Source of the DNA: Eucommia ulmoides
Lineage: Eukaryota > Streptophyta > Magnoliopsida > Garryales > Eucommiaceae
Assembly (NCBI GenBank): GCA_016647705.1
Contig: CM028327.1
Coordinates: forward strand, 42,720,017-42,784,016
DNA length: 64,000 nucleotides
Direction of reading: 5' to 3'
The stretch's first letter is position 1. Every line of letters begins with the position of its first letter. This document shows, piece after piece, positions 1 to 12,466 of the stretch. The translations under genes were made by a program, and so were the position numbers. The notes under the pieces were generated by a model. It was not told where the DNA came from and ran no database searches. It saw only the letters and a list, made by a program, of their open reading frames with translations.

Positions 1-270
1 AATTGGATCACATAAGGATGAAAGCATAAAACGAACTCACCACAATATTTGAAGGTTGGAAACTCTAATTTTTTTTATCAACAATTAGAAAAATAGTAAC
101 ATTTTGGTTTAATCCCCTGATTAAGTCCTTTGTTAAGCTCAAAATTAAACCATATCTAATATCTTCCTCCTTGAGTTTATATATATACACACAAACATAT
201 ATATATCAATGTTCATATTCTTATTTCCATTTCCCATAAAATGATTCAACCAATTTGCTTAATGGAGGAA

Positions 271-287
271 AAACCCTAACCCTAAAC
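271..287 (+). repeat. Short telomere-like motif (telo-box)
   Basis: The bases AAACCCTAACCCTAAAC give just over two units of the plant telomere repeat. Such telo-boxes occur in plant promoters and as interstitial traces. Here the motif lies about 300 bp downstream of the WRKY stop codon, so a promoter role for that gene is unlikely. The rest of 1-590 is AT-rich, with a poly-A run near 480-502, and shows no gene. Confidence 0.5.
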
Positions 288-590
288 AATGTGATTAAAA
301 TGACTATATATTATCCATACACTTGCATAACATAGAACATGTATCGCACATATATATATGAATGAAAAAAAAAAACCTGAAAATTCCTGAATAATAAAAA
401 TTAAAATAACATAAATACAAAGAATAACACATTAGTCCCTGCATGAACTAAAGAGGCTAATCATTTTACAATAAGTTAAAAAAAAAAAAAAAAAAAAAAA
501 AAGAGAGAGAAAAAAAAGGGGTCTATATATGTAAAAAGGAGAACCCATTTTCAGTATTAGTCAGTTAGCTAGAGAGAATCACATACCGAT

Positions 591-1466
591 CTACTCCTCT
601 TTGGGCTCCTTCAGCATCTCTGAAGGCACCATATCTTGCAGAAGCCCATGGTCTCTAGCCATGGAGGAAGACTTCGACGAAGAAGAAGGAGGGTAAAAGC
701 GTCTTTCTTGAAGCAGAGGCCGAAACAAAGAGGTGGTGGCGGTTGTCGTGAAGCTCAACGGCGGCTGCCGTGGTGGTGGTGGGTTCTGAAAATAGGGCCG
801 AGAATGCACAAAAGGAGGAGTGGTTGCAGTTACACCACCACCGCCACCAAAACTAGTTGTTTCTGGCAGAATTCCGATGCCGCCGCGGGGAGCCACCGGC
901 AAGGGATGCGTGTGGGTTCCCTCGTAGGTTGTGACAACAATTGACGGATCGTCGGACGATCTCTCCACACGCTTCTTCACCCCACACCCTCCAGTAGTAC
1001 ACCGATAATAGCTCCTATATATATATATATATGAAAATAAATCAAAATGAAAAGAAAAGTAAAAGCGACACATACATATATATATATTATCTGTGTGTGC
1101 TTGTGTGTGTGTATGTACCTTGGAAAAGGGCTGTTTTTAACAGCTTTCTGGCCGTACTTTCTCCATCTATAGCCATCATCCAAGTGATCAACCTCACTCT
1201 TTGTCATGAACGCAAATCTTGGTTCCCTTTGCTTTTTTGTGTTCTTCTTTTTGGGTTTTAACCTGAACACAAATTTAAAAAAGAAAAAAGAAAAAAGAAA
1301 AAAAAAAGGCAGATTAATTAATATCGTGATTATCAAAATCCAAAAAAAAAAAACTAAACAATGCAAGCTTGGTCAATTAAAAATTCTCAAAATCAATGGA
1401 TTTCGAGTTTTTAAATCGCAATTTGGGGTTTCCACTAATGGGTTCGTTAATTTATATATATATAAT

Positions 1467-1499
<33 letters not shown>

Positions 1500-1979
1500 T
1501 ATATATATTGAAAAGGAGACGAAGAAGAAAAAAGCGTACAGTTTCCTGTTCCTGTCTTCTTGATCCTGATCTTCTTCCTCTGCTGCTTTAGTCTGCTGAT
1601 CATCGTTTAAAGCCTCGGTTGAAGAAGAAGAGAAAGAAGTGGAGTTGGGGGTCGCCGGGGCAGTGGCCGCCTCCGACGACTCCGGCGGAGCCGTAGTCGT
1701 CGGAGAAGGGGAAGGCTGCGATGGTGGTGCCGAGATCATGAGGGGGGACTGAATCAAATCGAATATAGAAGGACTGCAGGAATAATCATAATAATTATTG
1801 TAGCTGTAATCCTGGGTAGAACCCAGAATTTCCATGAAACCTAATGAACCTTTTTGATCTCCGGCATCATCAAAGATCGCCGATAAACCGAAACCGGCGC
1901 CGGATATCTGATCTGAAAATGTCAAATTCGCCATTGGGTTCTCGCTCTTCACCTCTTCTTTCTTCTCCATCAAAAGCAT
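591..1979 (-). CDS. WRKY48: WRKY transcription factor, group IIc (WRKY48-like)
   Basis: This is a nuclear, sequence-specific factor expected to bind W-box DNA (TTGAC core). Three exons are seen: 1979-1540, 1262-1119 and 1014-591, joined by GT-AG introns into 335 codons plus TAG. The single WRKY domain has WRKYGQK at about residues 180-186 and a zinc finger with C200, C205, H229 and H231 (CX4C, X23, HXH). One domain with this spacing is group II, and the run [17 protein letters not shown] after the first cysteine pair resembles WRKY48 of subgroup IIc. The second intron interrupts the codon between NSPFP and SYYRC, the conserved intron position of this group. A basic KPKKKNTKK stretch precedes the domain and is a plausible nuclear signal. 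The N-terminus is acidic and Ser/Pro-rich. The first ATG (1979) is used here; the in-frame ATG at 1970 ([10 protein letters not shown]) is equally likely because of the uORF. WRKY48 rather than WRKY23 or WRKY57 is my inference from family memory. Confidence 0.94.
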
Positions 1980-1990
1980 ATATTCTTCAT
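1970..1990 (-). other. Candidate minimal uORF of the WRKY gene
   Basis: Upstream of the WRKY start an ATG at 1990 opens a six-codon frame (MKNICF) that ends in TGA at 1972-1970. The A of that stop is the A of the ATG at 1970, giving a TGATG overlap. The first main-frame ATG (1979) lies inside the uORF in another frame. If the transcript starts upstream, this would favour initiation or reinitiation at 1970. It is inferred from sequence only; the transcription start is unknown. Confidence 0.4.
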
Positions 1991-2034
1991 GTGGAGAGGT
2001 GCTCAGCTGAATATAGTTTTATTACAAAAAAAGT

Positions 2035-2087
2035 TTAGAGAGAGAGTATAGAGAGAAGAGAGAGAGTTTAGAGAGAGGAGAGAGAGT
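2035..2087 (+). repeat. GA-rich tract in the WRKY 5' leader or promoter
   Basis: A degenerate GAGAGA run (TC-rich on the coding strand) lies 55-110 bp upstream of the WRKY start. TC-rich leaders and Y-patches are common near plant transcription starts, so this probably marks the core promoter or 5' UTR. No convincing TATA box was found close by. Confidence 0.45.
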
Positions 2088-2343
2088 TTTTTCGGTGTTT
2101 GGGTTTTGAAGTGTGAAGAGACTTTGGCTCTGAAGAGGCCCCCTTTTTAGAGTTGTTTCTAGAGAATAGATTTGTCCAAAGAGGGTTTAGATCCTCTGCA
2201 ATTACAATCTCTACAACATGCATCAAATGATTGTACCCTTGAATATAGTGACAAGGGCAAACTTGTCAAATTAGAGGGGCAAAAATATAAAATTTTATTT
2301 TTCAATTAAAGAATACGAAGGCGGAAAAGTGAAAAAAAAATTC

Positions 2344-4139
2344 AAAATAGTTATCGGTAAGTACTCATTGTCTTGGATATTCGGTAGGTTATTGCACATA
2401 TGATTTTATCAAATATTTAATTTTAAATTTAGTATTTTTGTCCTATACGTATATAAGAAATATCATTTTAAAAATAAAGAATATGAAGGTGGAAAAGTGA
2501 AAAAAATTCCAAGTAAAATAGTTATGGGTAAATATTCCTGACCTGGTCATGGATACTCGGTAGGTTATTGCACATCTGATTTTATCATATATTTAATTTT
2601 AAATCTAATATTTCTATACTGTACGTACATCAAAAATCAAGTGAAATCGATATTAAGAGGACTGAAATTCAATAAATACTACTTTTAATCGCAAATAAAG
2701 ACATTTCGGTGTATTCTGTCGTTTACTGCTGATGTATTTATATCATTATATAGAATACATTTAAAATATCTTTTTATAAAAATTTCATTACGTTATTGTA
2801 CACGCTTTCTTTGTTTAAATGCAAAAACTCGAAAATCAGGTCATAAATGTAAAATCTAGTACTTCTGTACATATAACGGAATCAAGAGTGTAAAATCTAG
2901 TACTTCTTTAAAATAGTTATAGGTAAATACTTCTGGTCCTGGATATTCAGTAGGTTATTGCACATCTGGTTTTATCAAATATTCAATTTTAAATTTAGTA
3001 TTTCTGTACTATACGTATATCAAAAACCAACTGAAATCGATATTAAGATGATTGAAATTCAATAAATACTACTTTTAATCGCAGATAAAGACATTTTGGT
3101 ATATTCTGTCGTTTACTGTTGATGTATTTATATCATTATATAGAATAAATTTAAAACATCTTTCTATAAAAATTTCATTACGTCATTTTACACCTGATTT
3201 GTCTTCTTTGTTTAAATGCAAAAACTTGAAAATCAGGTCATAAATGTAAAATCTAGTACTTCTGTACATATAGCGGAATCAAGAATGTAAAGTCTAGTAT
3301 TTCTGTAAAATAGTTATAAGTAAATACTCATGGTCCTAGATATTCGGTAGGTTATTACACATCTAGTTTTATCAAATATTCAATTTTAAATTTAGTATTT
3401 CTGTATTGTATGTACATCAGAAACCAACTGAAATCGATATTAAGAGGATTGAAATTCAATAAATACCAATTTTAATCGCAGATAAAGACATGTCGGTGTA
3501 TTCTGTCGTTTATTGTTGAAGTATTTATATCATTATATAGAATAAATTTAAAACATCTTTTTATAAAAATTTCATTACGTCATTGTACACCTGATTTGCC
3601 TTCTTTGTTTAAATGCAAAAACTTGAAAATCGGGTCGTAAATGTAAAATCTAGTACTTCTGTAAAATAGTTATAGGTAAATACTCGTGGTCCTGGATATT
3701 CGGTAGGTTATTGCATATTTGGTTTTATCAAATATTCAATTTTAAATCTAGTATTTCTGTACTGTACGTACATCAGAAACCAATTGAAATCGATATTAAG
3801 AGGATTAAAATTCAATAAATACTACTTTTAATCGTAGATAAAGACATTTCGGTGTATTCTGTCGTTTACTGCTAATGTATTTTGTATCATTATATAAAAT
3901 AAATTTAAAACATCTTTTTATAAAAATTTCATTACGTCAGCGAACATCTGACTTCTTTTCTTTGTTTAAAGGCAAAAAACTTAAAAATCAGGTCATAAAT
4001 ATAAAATATAGTATTTCTATACGTATATCAAAAGTCGAGTGGAGTCGATACTGAACGGATCGAAACTCAATAAATGCTGCTTTTAAGAGCCGAAAAAATA
4101 TATTTTATTGTACTTTGTCTTTTAGCGTCGGTTTTTGTT
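2344..4139. repeat. AT-rich tandem array, period about 360-397 bp
   Basis: The landmark AAAATAGTTAT followed by GGTAAATACT recurs at 2344, 2515, 2910, 3307 and 3663. This gives three near-full units (395, 397 and 356 bp) flanked by partial ones, the last decaying by about 4139. Each unit also contains GTAGGTTATTGCACAT, a CGATATTAAGAGGATTGAAAT-like segment and TCTAGTACTTCTGTA. Units differ by scattered substitutions and small indels, so the array is not very recent. No reading frame is preserved. It sits 0.4-2.2 kb upstream of the WRKY gene. Confidence 0.9.
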
Positions 4140-6390
4140 GCGCACAGACCATATTTTATACCAAATTTAGACATAGGATTTCCAGATAAGATTATTGAAA
4201 AGTATTTTTATTTTTTTTAAATTTAGGTAAAATTAAAAAATGAGCGTATTGGGGGAATTGTAGGAAAACTATTTGCAGGTGATATGTAACTGATATAGAT
4301 AGGGGGGTTGACCGGAAAATGCCGGTGGACAAGGTGTACGGCAACAAGGTCAAGTTTGGGGCTGTTGGCAATAAATGTGAAGAACAGGACCACAGAGAGG
4401 CGGGGCCGGAAAAGAGACCGACGCATTCATACGGCGCGAGAGGGGTGGTTTATTGACCGGTAACCGGTTAAGTGTGGATGTGCATGTAATCTGATTTTTA
4501 TTTTATTTTTTATTTAAAAAAATTCTTTCTTAGATTACACGAATGTCCTTGGTTATAACTTTTTTCTTCCACTTTTTGTCCCCCTTTCTATTTATTTATT
4601 TTTAATTTCTACTTTTAATATTTTTGGTAAGTAAAATAAAATAAAATTATAATAATAAATAGTGTAATGACTTAATTAGAAACAATTATAATGACTTAAT
4701 CATATTAATAAACGGTTTAATTTTTTCTTCTAAAAAACACAATACGACGATCTGGTCTTATATATTTGTGTGTCTAAAATAAAAATGTTAAATTGTTATT
4801 CTTTAAGTAGTAGATGTATCCAGTGTATGGTGTGTTTTTTACGATAAATTTTTTATCATTATTACATGATTTTTTTAAAATAAATTTGGGATTGTGGACG
4901 AAGTTGATGTACAAATTAACACATTAACTATTTTTTATTTAATAAAAAAATAGATTTCTTTTGTTGAACAATTCAATAAATTAAAATTTTAATTCATGTA
5001 ATTCACGCGTTACTTAAAAAAAATGCAGTAGCCTTTACGGCGTATAGTAACTTTTGAATTTTTTATTGTAACGACTTTAGAAAAATTTATTATAGTAACT
5101 TTTATGGCGTACAATGACTCATAACCCGAAACTATACCCAAGAACCATGTGTCTTGGTTCGTCTAATTAAAACCAGTATAGTTTCGCTAATTAGAGTACC
5201 GTGTTATGCACTGATGCATAATCTGCTGTGATTTGCTTCATCTAGTTATAGTCAGTAGAGTGCATTTAGGACAAAACGTTATGCGTGTCTAAGCACTAGG
5301 GTTGTGCCTATAGAACCAGAGATCCAAACAGACCTATTGATTGACCATAGATGCTAACTGATCCACCGCGCGCTACCTAAGAGAAGACTTGTAGTACAAC
5401 TCTCGTTCAAGGGGAGAACATGTAGCGACTTGTCTAAATCTGTATTTCTAAATTAGTCTATCGGTCAAACCAACGATTCTCTTCTCTATAAAAAACCCTT
5501 CCCCATATGAGAGAACAGAAGCTCAAGGATGAGTTCGAAAAGCCATTCCTTTCCTATGATTTTGTAAACTAAGCTAGGCATGCAATTGCTAGGTAGCTAG
5601 TAGTGTAAAGGCAAGAAGATTGCATAAACAAAGTTGATTTGAAGCAAGGGCAATCAACAAGAGAAGGTGTCTTATCAATAGGGTAAGTTAAAGACTTAAA
5701 AAGAAAAGCGGAAATGTGCAACTGAAGGGTAGTTTATGAAATTCGAGAATCAAAACCTCATTTCAGAAGTCAAGTAGTGGTCCAAAAAAAATCAGAAGAA
5801 GGAGTTTATTAAGAAAGAGAATTTCGAGAGGTAGTAAGCGACAAAGGGATAGTGTCAGCTAGTAATAGAATTATCGAAGGTAAGGAGCAAGGTAGCTAGT
5901 AGGCCAGTAAGCAAGGAAACAGTAACTGAGAGAGATGCCAAGATTAACCTTGTTTTAGTATATTAGTTGAGGATGTTTAAGTCTTTCTCGATGCAGATCA
6001 TAGCCTAGCCTAGTTTCGTAACCAAGGGGCGAAGGGCAACTATGGTTGAAATTCATTATTGACATCACCCCATTTAAAATATATAAATATTGATTGAAGG
6101 TGAATTATACGATATATAACTACGCTATCACACTGACGTACCTTTCGAGATGTATTTCTTTTTCAAGAAAATGTAGTATGCGGAATTATTTTTTATTTAA
6201 TTTAGATATAAAATAAATTAAAATTATTGAGTGAACATGACATGCATTTGATGATTTCTCTTAATTTTTTATTTTTATGTTCTTTTGGATAAAAATACCA
6301 AAAAGTAAGATCATGATTTTGGTGTTTTATATATTCACATATCTTTCAATGCCCCCTAAAGTTTATGCATTATTTTTGAATTGCAAATCA

Positions 6391-6438
<48 letters not shown>

Positions 6439-6844
6439 TGGGACTAGGCAGCTTGGTCCCTCACTTTCTTTAAAAATATATAATTAATACTTCCTTTAAT
6501 TATAACACTAAATGTGATAATAATTTTCTACCAAGATTGATGTTTAACCTAATTTAATTTTATTTATTGATCTAAATTATTATTGCTAATCACAAAAATA
6601 AAATAAATAAATAAATAATGAATATAGTGCATGGAATATATATATATATAGACAGAGAGGTCTCTAGCTTTTCTAGTTATAGTTAAGATGTCAACACAAA
6701 GGGGTAGCTTCACAAATCAAAACTTAGAAATTAATTAACTATACTTATAAAAAGAATAATTACTATTTTATTATAATAATAAACCATGTAATGTATTTTA
6801 TATTTATTTTTTAATATTTTTAGTAGGATTTAAGGTATCCTAAT
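4140..6844. other. Intergenic, no gene recognised
   Basis: This is AT-rich sequence with short ORFs only, none with coding character. A somewhat less AT-rich patch at about 5110-6060 has no recognisable domain and may be an old transposon remnant. A perfect (AT)n run occupies 6393-6436. Confidence 0.5.
6393..6436. repeat. (AT)n microsatellite
   Basis: About 22 uninterrupted AT units are seen. The tract is self-complementary and likely polymorphic in length. Confidence 0.95.
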
Positions 6845-8515
6845 TGATGGAGGTAAATTTGGTCATGAAAATCACAAGTGCATGAAGACTCCTCCCCAAA
6901 CCCAAGTATAAAAAAAGGTCCGAGTTGTGGTGTCCAAGTATTCTCAGCTCGGATATATGCAAAGGGGGGAGCCTCCAAATCCTTCTCTAGTCTAGAATCC
7001 TCAGGTGTGTGGAAAAATGCCAAGCTGCAATGTCCGAGCACCCTCAGCTCAAACATAATCAAAGGGAGGGGCCTCAAACCCCTCTCTCCTCCAAGTATGA
7101 AGAAAGGTCCGAGCTACGATGTCCAAGCACCCTCAACATGAACATATCTAAAAGGGGAAGCCTCAAAACCCTCCACCGGGGCGTCTAAGTATGAAGAAGT
7201 TCCCGAGCTGGGGTCTCCGAGCACTCTTAGCTCAGACATGCAAAAAGAAGGTCCCTCAAATGATGATCCAACCTACATTACCGAGCTGAGGTGTCTGAAT
7301 ACCCTCAGCTTGGACTTATCAAAGATGGGGACCCTAAAGTGAAGATTGAAGATAAAATATCGAGCTGAGATGTCCGAACACCCTCAGCTCGGATATCAGC
7401 CAAAGTGTGTCTCAAATGAAGGAATCTCCATGCCGAGCCGAGGTGTCCAAGCATCCTCAGCTTAGATTGTCTCCAAAAGTGGGAATTATCAAATGAAGAA
7501 GGAAGTCTCATGGCCGAGCTGGGGTGTCCGAACACCCTCAGTTCGGATTGCCCACAAAATGGGAGCCCTCAGAAGAAGTTCAAGCTATACTGTCGAGTTG
7601 AGGTGTCCGATCACTCTCAACTTGGACTAATACAAAAAGGGGTTTTCCAATGAAGATTGAAGCTACATGGCCGAGCTGAGGTGTCCGAGCAACCTCAGCT
7701 CGGATTGCATCCAATTGGGGACTCTCAAGGCAGAATTGAAAAGGCGCAGCCAAGCTGAGGTATCTGAATACTCTCAACTCAGACTTATGCAAATTGGGAA
7801 CCCTCAGATGGAAATTGAAGATACGATACTGAGGTGTCCAAGCACTCTCATCTCGGATTCTCTAATATAAGGGGCCTCTTAAAGCCATTTTGAAGCTCCA
7901 GACACCATTTTGACACCCTCTCCACCTCTTGATCATCTAGAGGGGCTAAAAACGAGTCATTATTCTCCATTTCAAGTGGACCGGCCCATGGGCATCTACA
8001 AATGAGTCTAAAAGCCCAATTCAGGTGTTTAAGGCCTTAATCTGCAAGCTCATTGACCGTTAGCTGAATTAAGTTGATTAACCCGGCTGAGGTCCCTAAT
8101 TTCGCGACGCTAATGGAGTCCTGCGCCCTATAAATACCCCTTGTCCATTGCCCAAAAGTACATGCTTCTAATTCACTTTAGAGCACTTAGAGTCTTCTCT
8201 CCCCAGATACTTATTCTCAAGCAGGAGGGGTTTCACTAGGTACAACCCTAGTAGATCTTTGTGCAGGTGCTCGGAGTGTAATCTTAGAGCTCAATTTAGA
8301 GATCAGAACAGAGTTCAGAGCGGAATTCAGCTCAGAGTTTGAACAGTATCTCGAAGTCGAGCGAGGAGCTCAGGTCAAATCACAAGGATTTTTAAAGCGT
8401 TAGAAGTTCATTGATCTCGGATTCGTCAGTTCATCATTGTCATGTCAACAATAAATTCTCACGTGTCACCTGTCCAGACCATACTGTGGGTGTTCATCAT
8501 TTTTTGACACCAACA
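6845..8515 (+). mobile_element. Probable solo LTR with internal palindromic repeats
   Basis: The block begins TGATGG and ends CCAACA, giving TG...CA termini that are near-inverted (TGATGG against TGTTGG). It is flanked by identical 5-bp sequences, CTAAT at 6840-6844 and at 8516-8520, as expected for a retroviral-type integration. A TATA box (TATAAATA, 8129-8136) lies about 390 bp before the right end, where an LTR promoter would be. No gag-pol sequence and no second LTR adjoin, so recombination to a solo LTR is the simplest reading. The first two thirds hold a tandem array of palindromes, listed separately. Length is 1,671 bp. The superfamily is not determined; a long LTR favours Gypsy, which is inference. 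Confidence 0.65.
6920..7862. repeat. Twelve palindromic repeats at about 80-bp spacing
   Basis: A degenerate palindrome of the form CCGAGCTGAGG, then a spacer of about 12 bp, then CCTCAGCTCGG recurs at about 6920, 7021, 7109, 7203, 7281, 7361, 7433, 7513, 7593, 7671, 7749 and 7828. Spacing settles at 72-80 bp in the right half. Copies near 7361, 7513 and 7671 are best preserved. The array is GC-richer than its surroundings and lies wholly inside the proposed LTR, upstream of its TATA box. Confidence 0.85.
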
Positions 8516-9770
8516 CTAATTAATTTACCTCTCTTTGATTTTTTTTCTATTTTTATTTTAATAATTTATATTACTATGCTGAAAATGAAAAATAAAATAA
8601 ACTATTTCTCTAACAGAATTTATTGTCATTCATAAAATCTTAATGACGAGATTACGTTTTTTATCCTAATTAACTAAGATTTCTCAATAACTTTAAATCG
8701 TAACTGCAAATTTACGATATCTGTCGTTTTTCTCTCTTAGTTCGAAGGAATGATCTGTTAATTTAACTATAAAGAAAAAAAATAAACGACTTCATTATTT
8801 TCAATTTATTTGAGTAGTGAGTGCAGATCGACTTTTTGAATAACACCGAATTTGTCGATCTAGATTTAGTTTAGATCTAGGTTAAACGGAAACTTTCATT
8901 TTTAAAAATAAAATTAAAATAAAAAAAAAAAGTTTTTTTTTGGCCAGGGTAATTTGGTAATTTTAATTTTCATGAATCCATGCACAAACTTTATAGTGAA
9001 TAAGAAAAGAATAACCGCGTTTACGAGAAAGCGTGTGAAGGAAGAATAGGCGGCACGTGTGATCCAAAAGGTAATGCTAATGCTGACATAATATCCACGT
9101 CACAAGCCGACGTACCGTCAAATTAAACCACCATCTAATATATTTATATATAATTTTTTTTTTAATTTTTTTTCTTTTAATTATTATTTTTTCCTCACTT
9201 AATAAATACTCAAAAACATTATTTAAAGAATTTTTATTTTTAATTTTTAAAATAAAATATTTTTATCAAAAAATAAAATATACATAATTTTACTTTTTAA
9301 TGAATTATTTAGGACTTAATATATATGACTTTATCAATAATCAAACCACTAAAATGTCATTTTCGCAAATTAATGTCACGGGGTTACATTTTCGCAGCAG
9401 TAACTCTCCGTGTGATACTCAACGTATCTATTACGCAGAGGTAAAATCTGTCTTCTGTACAATGCTGACTAGTTTCACCATCTCTTGGGCTTATCAGGAG
9501 AACGACTCTAACTCCAGATTTTAATTTGTGTACGGGAGACCAAACCCCTCTTCCTTTGTTAAATTCATGACCAATGACAAAATCTCTGAACTTAACCACA
9601 TCGGTATGCCTCGACTCTAAAGGGACACCTAGTGGTATCGGAGTCCGCCTAGGGGAAAACCTTATATAAGCATTACGATCCTCTAGCCAACATCCTTGTT
9701 TCTTCTGACCGCCATATCAATGAATGGTCCATGACGCTAAACTATTTGCAATAACCTTTATTTGGAATTT
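8516..9770. other. Intergenic, no gene recognised
   Basis: AT-rich. A short stretch near 9040-9100 has two ACGT-core elements (GGCACGTGTG and CCACGTCA) of the G-box/ABRE type, but no gene follows on either strand. The 9380-9740 segment has a different composition and may be a transposon remnant. I see no conserved domain. Confidence 0.4.
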
Positions 9771-10072
9771 TGACACTTTAAACCCCTAAATTTTTATTAT
9801 TTTATTTTGATCCCCATAGTTTCAATTTAAACACATAATGCCCTGAAATTCCGTTATAATCTCACTTTTGTCCAACATTATATATTGTTATATGTATATT
9901 TCTGAGTATGTGGACGGAAAGAAGAATGAAAGAGAACGAAGAGGCTAGAATTCTCGTAAAACTTCTTAAAAACAGTCAAAAGCATGACCAATTTTTGTTA
10001 TCTTCGAAATCGCAATATGGAAATGATTTGAACTGTAGTGAGATGACTAATAAATTAGGGGTATAAAGTGTA
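9771..10072. mobile_element. MITE candidate with imperfect terminal inverted repeats
   Basis: Left end ACACTTTAAACCCCTAA (from 9773) and the complement of the right end (10055-10071) match at 16 of 17 positions. The element is about 300 bp with no coding capacity. It resembles the other 'CACTTTGCACCC'-type elements in this window and may be a distant relative. Confidence 0.5.
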
Positions 10073-12396
10073 AAACTCCCCCATTGTTTTAACATTTTCT
10101 TTTCTCTATTGCCAATTCAATTTGTGGAAAAAAACTACAAGGGGCAAAATGGACATTTCATAATTCTTTTATACGAAATTATTGCATGGAGATTATAAGG
10201 CCGCATCCACGATATGCGGCCGCGGTCGCCATGTCCACCGAAACTCGGTTTCCGACACATCTACGCAGCTTTACACGTGGGATCATCTCGGCCGTTAAAA
10301 CACAAACATTTTCAGATCCTACGGCGATCTATCCGCAATCAGAATCACCGCAGAAGCACGTGCAGCAGACCAAAACGCGGTTTCGGAATATTCGTTTTTT
10401 CTTTACTTGCATTTCACGCTCTTTTTTGTTTTCCCACTCTATTATTTTTGGGGCTGGCTGGAATATAGTTGTTCTTTTGGTTGCACTGGATACAGTCAGA
10501 AAAATTATAAGATCGACCTAAAAAAATCACAAATTATTCCACTGAAATTACAAATTTATCTGAGAATTTGTAACTTTACATATTACAAGTTTTTTCCAAA
10601 AAATTACAAATTCGTCTAAAATCTTATAACTTATTTGGATTGACCTTGTAAGTTTCGCAGGCTGTACCGATACAGTTGTTGTACCGTAGCAACGCCTTTT
10701 TTGGGGATTGGTCCCAAATAGCGGGTGCAAATCTATTATTAGTCTCATTTAAAATGTAAATTTTGATTTAATTTCTTAAATTAATTTTGTTTGTTTATTA
10801 GTTATATATTACAAATTACATGTAATTATGTAACTATGTTATATGTATTTGTATAATATTTATTATATCTAATAAATATTTATACACAAAATAGATAAAT
10901 ATAATTACGAGAATGCATCATGTATATTAGGTCTTTTGCGTTTTTTTAATGTGCGAAATTAAAACATAAGTTGTAATTATATATGAGATTTTTTTAAAAT
11001 TTAAAATAAAATAAGGGACTTGTCATATAAACACCTTTATTATTATTATTTATTTATTTTTAAAATATTTATTAAACTTGAAAAATCTCTATTTTTTTCT
11101 TGAAAAATATAGTTTCCCACATTTAATTAGATTTAATTTGATTAATTAACGACAATTAATGTGAAGAAAATGGGAGAAAAAATAGAGACTAAACAAGGCA
11201 ACGTAATTATGAAAATAATTCAATAAAATATCGGTGGTTGTGATATCAATTAATAATATTTTGGGCTAAATAATATTAAGATTTTTTGCCCAAAAATGGA
11301 GACTTTTAAATATTATATTTAGCAAAATTTAAAGCAACATATTAGATCGACCATGATCTACGTGGTCGAGTTATAAGTGTGTGGAAAACTCTCTACTCAA
11401 GAGTTACCTTCGGGGGTTGAGAGATGCACAAAACATTCGAACTATACTGGTATTGGAGTCCAAATTACAACATCTTCGTCTAACAACTACAAAAGGAAAG
11501 TTGTGTGAGATAGAAAGATTGCTGAGTTTATTCCAAAAGGTTGTGAAATGAATTGGTAGTCAAATTATAAGTTTAAGGAAAAATTGACTCACCTCATGGT
11601 ATAACTTTTGGGATTGAGAGAAACTCGAGACTACCTTATATACTATATACTAGTTTCTTTTTCTTGGTGGATGGGGGCTTGATTTATGGTGGAATGTCTG
11701 GGAATGAGATCAGGGCAACCCTCAGCAACCCCAGCTCGACAATTGGATGTGTCAATCCATGACAATCCTTGGCAACTCTTGGTAGCCCAGCTTAGCAGTT
11801 CCAATGCTTAGTTGTCCTAGGGCGGCAACCCTAGTTTAGCATATCTCTAAATGTGTCCCAAGTCGTTCGGCCATCCTTACTTGATAGAGGTGGTACAAAT
11901 GAGCCTTGTTACCAGGTGTCGTGGATCTGTCCGTCAGTTCTCTTAGAAATATCAATAACACAAACTCAAATATAAATGAGAGATAAAATTAATCATCCCG
12001 TAAATAGATGAGAAAGTTGACAATTTAATTGTAAAATTCAACTTATAATTAAGTGGATTACTAGAATATGATTTTTCACTATTTTTTTTTGTCTTAAAAG
12101 GCTAAAATTTTCATAAAACATGAATTATTTCATATTATAAACCAAACAATCAATCATATACATATGTTTTCTATATAATTCTTGTAGAGAATGTTGGTTG
12201 GCAATTTGAAAAATCTTTGACTTTTTTTTTTCACATGGCTTGGCACATCGTATTAAGCACTCAATTAAGCATAATTAAAAAAAATGTTTAACATTAATTT
12301 ATAAAAACAATTAATTAAATGGTTAAAAAAGACATATGACTGGGTCAAAATATTGATTTAAAACTTTTGACCAAATTACTTAATGGGGTGGTGATT

Positions 12397-12401
12397 GTCT
12401 G

Positions 12402-12464
<63 letters not shown>
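12397..12464. repeat. Compound (CT)n(AT)n microsatellite
   Basis: A CT-dinucleotide tract runs directly into an AT-dinucleotide tract. Confidence 0.95.

Positions 12465-12466
<2 letters not shown>

Noticed and set aside
6920..7862. Palindromic repeats with about 80-bp period considered as CRISPR or as tRNA-like genes
   Set aside because: Unit-to-unit spacer sequence is also similar, repeats are degenerate, no cloverleaf boxes fit, and the array lies inside an LTR.
10186..10521. Overlapping frames in a GC-rich island
   Set aside because: Two frames are open together because of base composition; neither shows a known motif or splice continuation.
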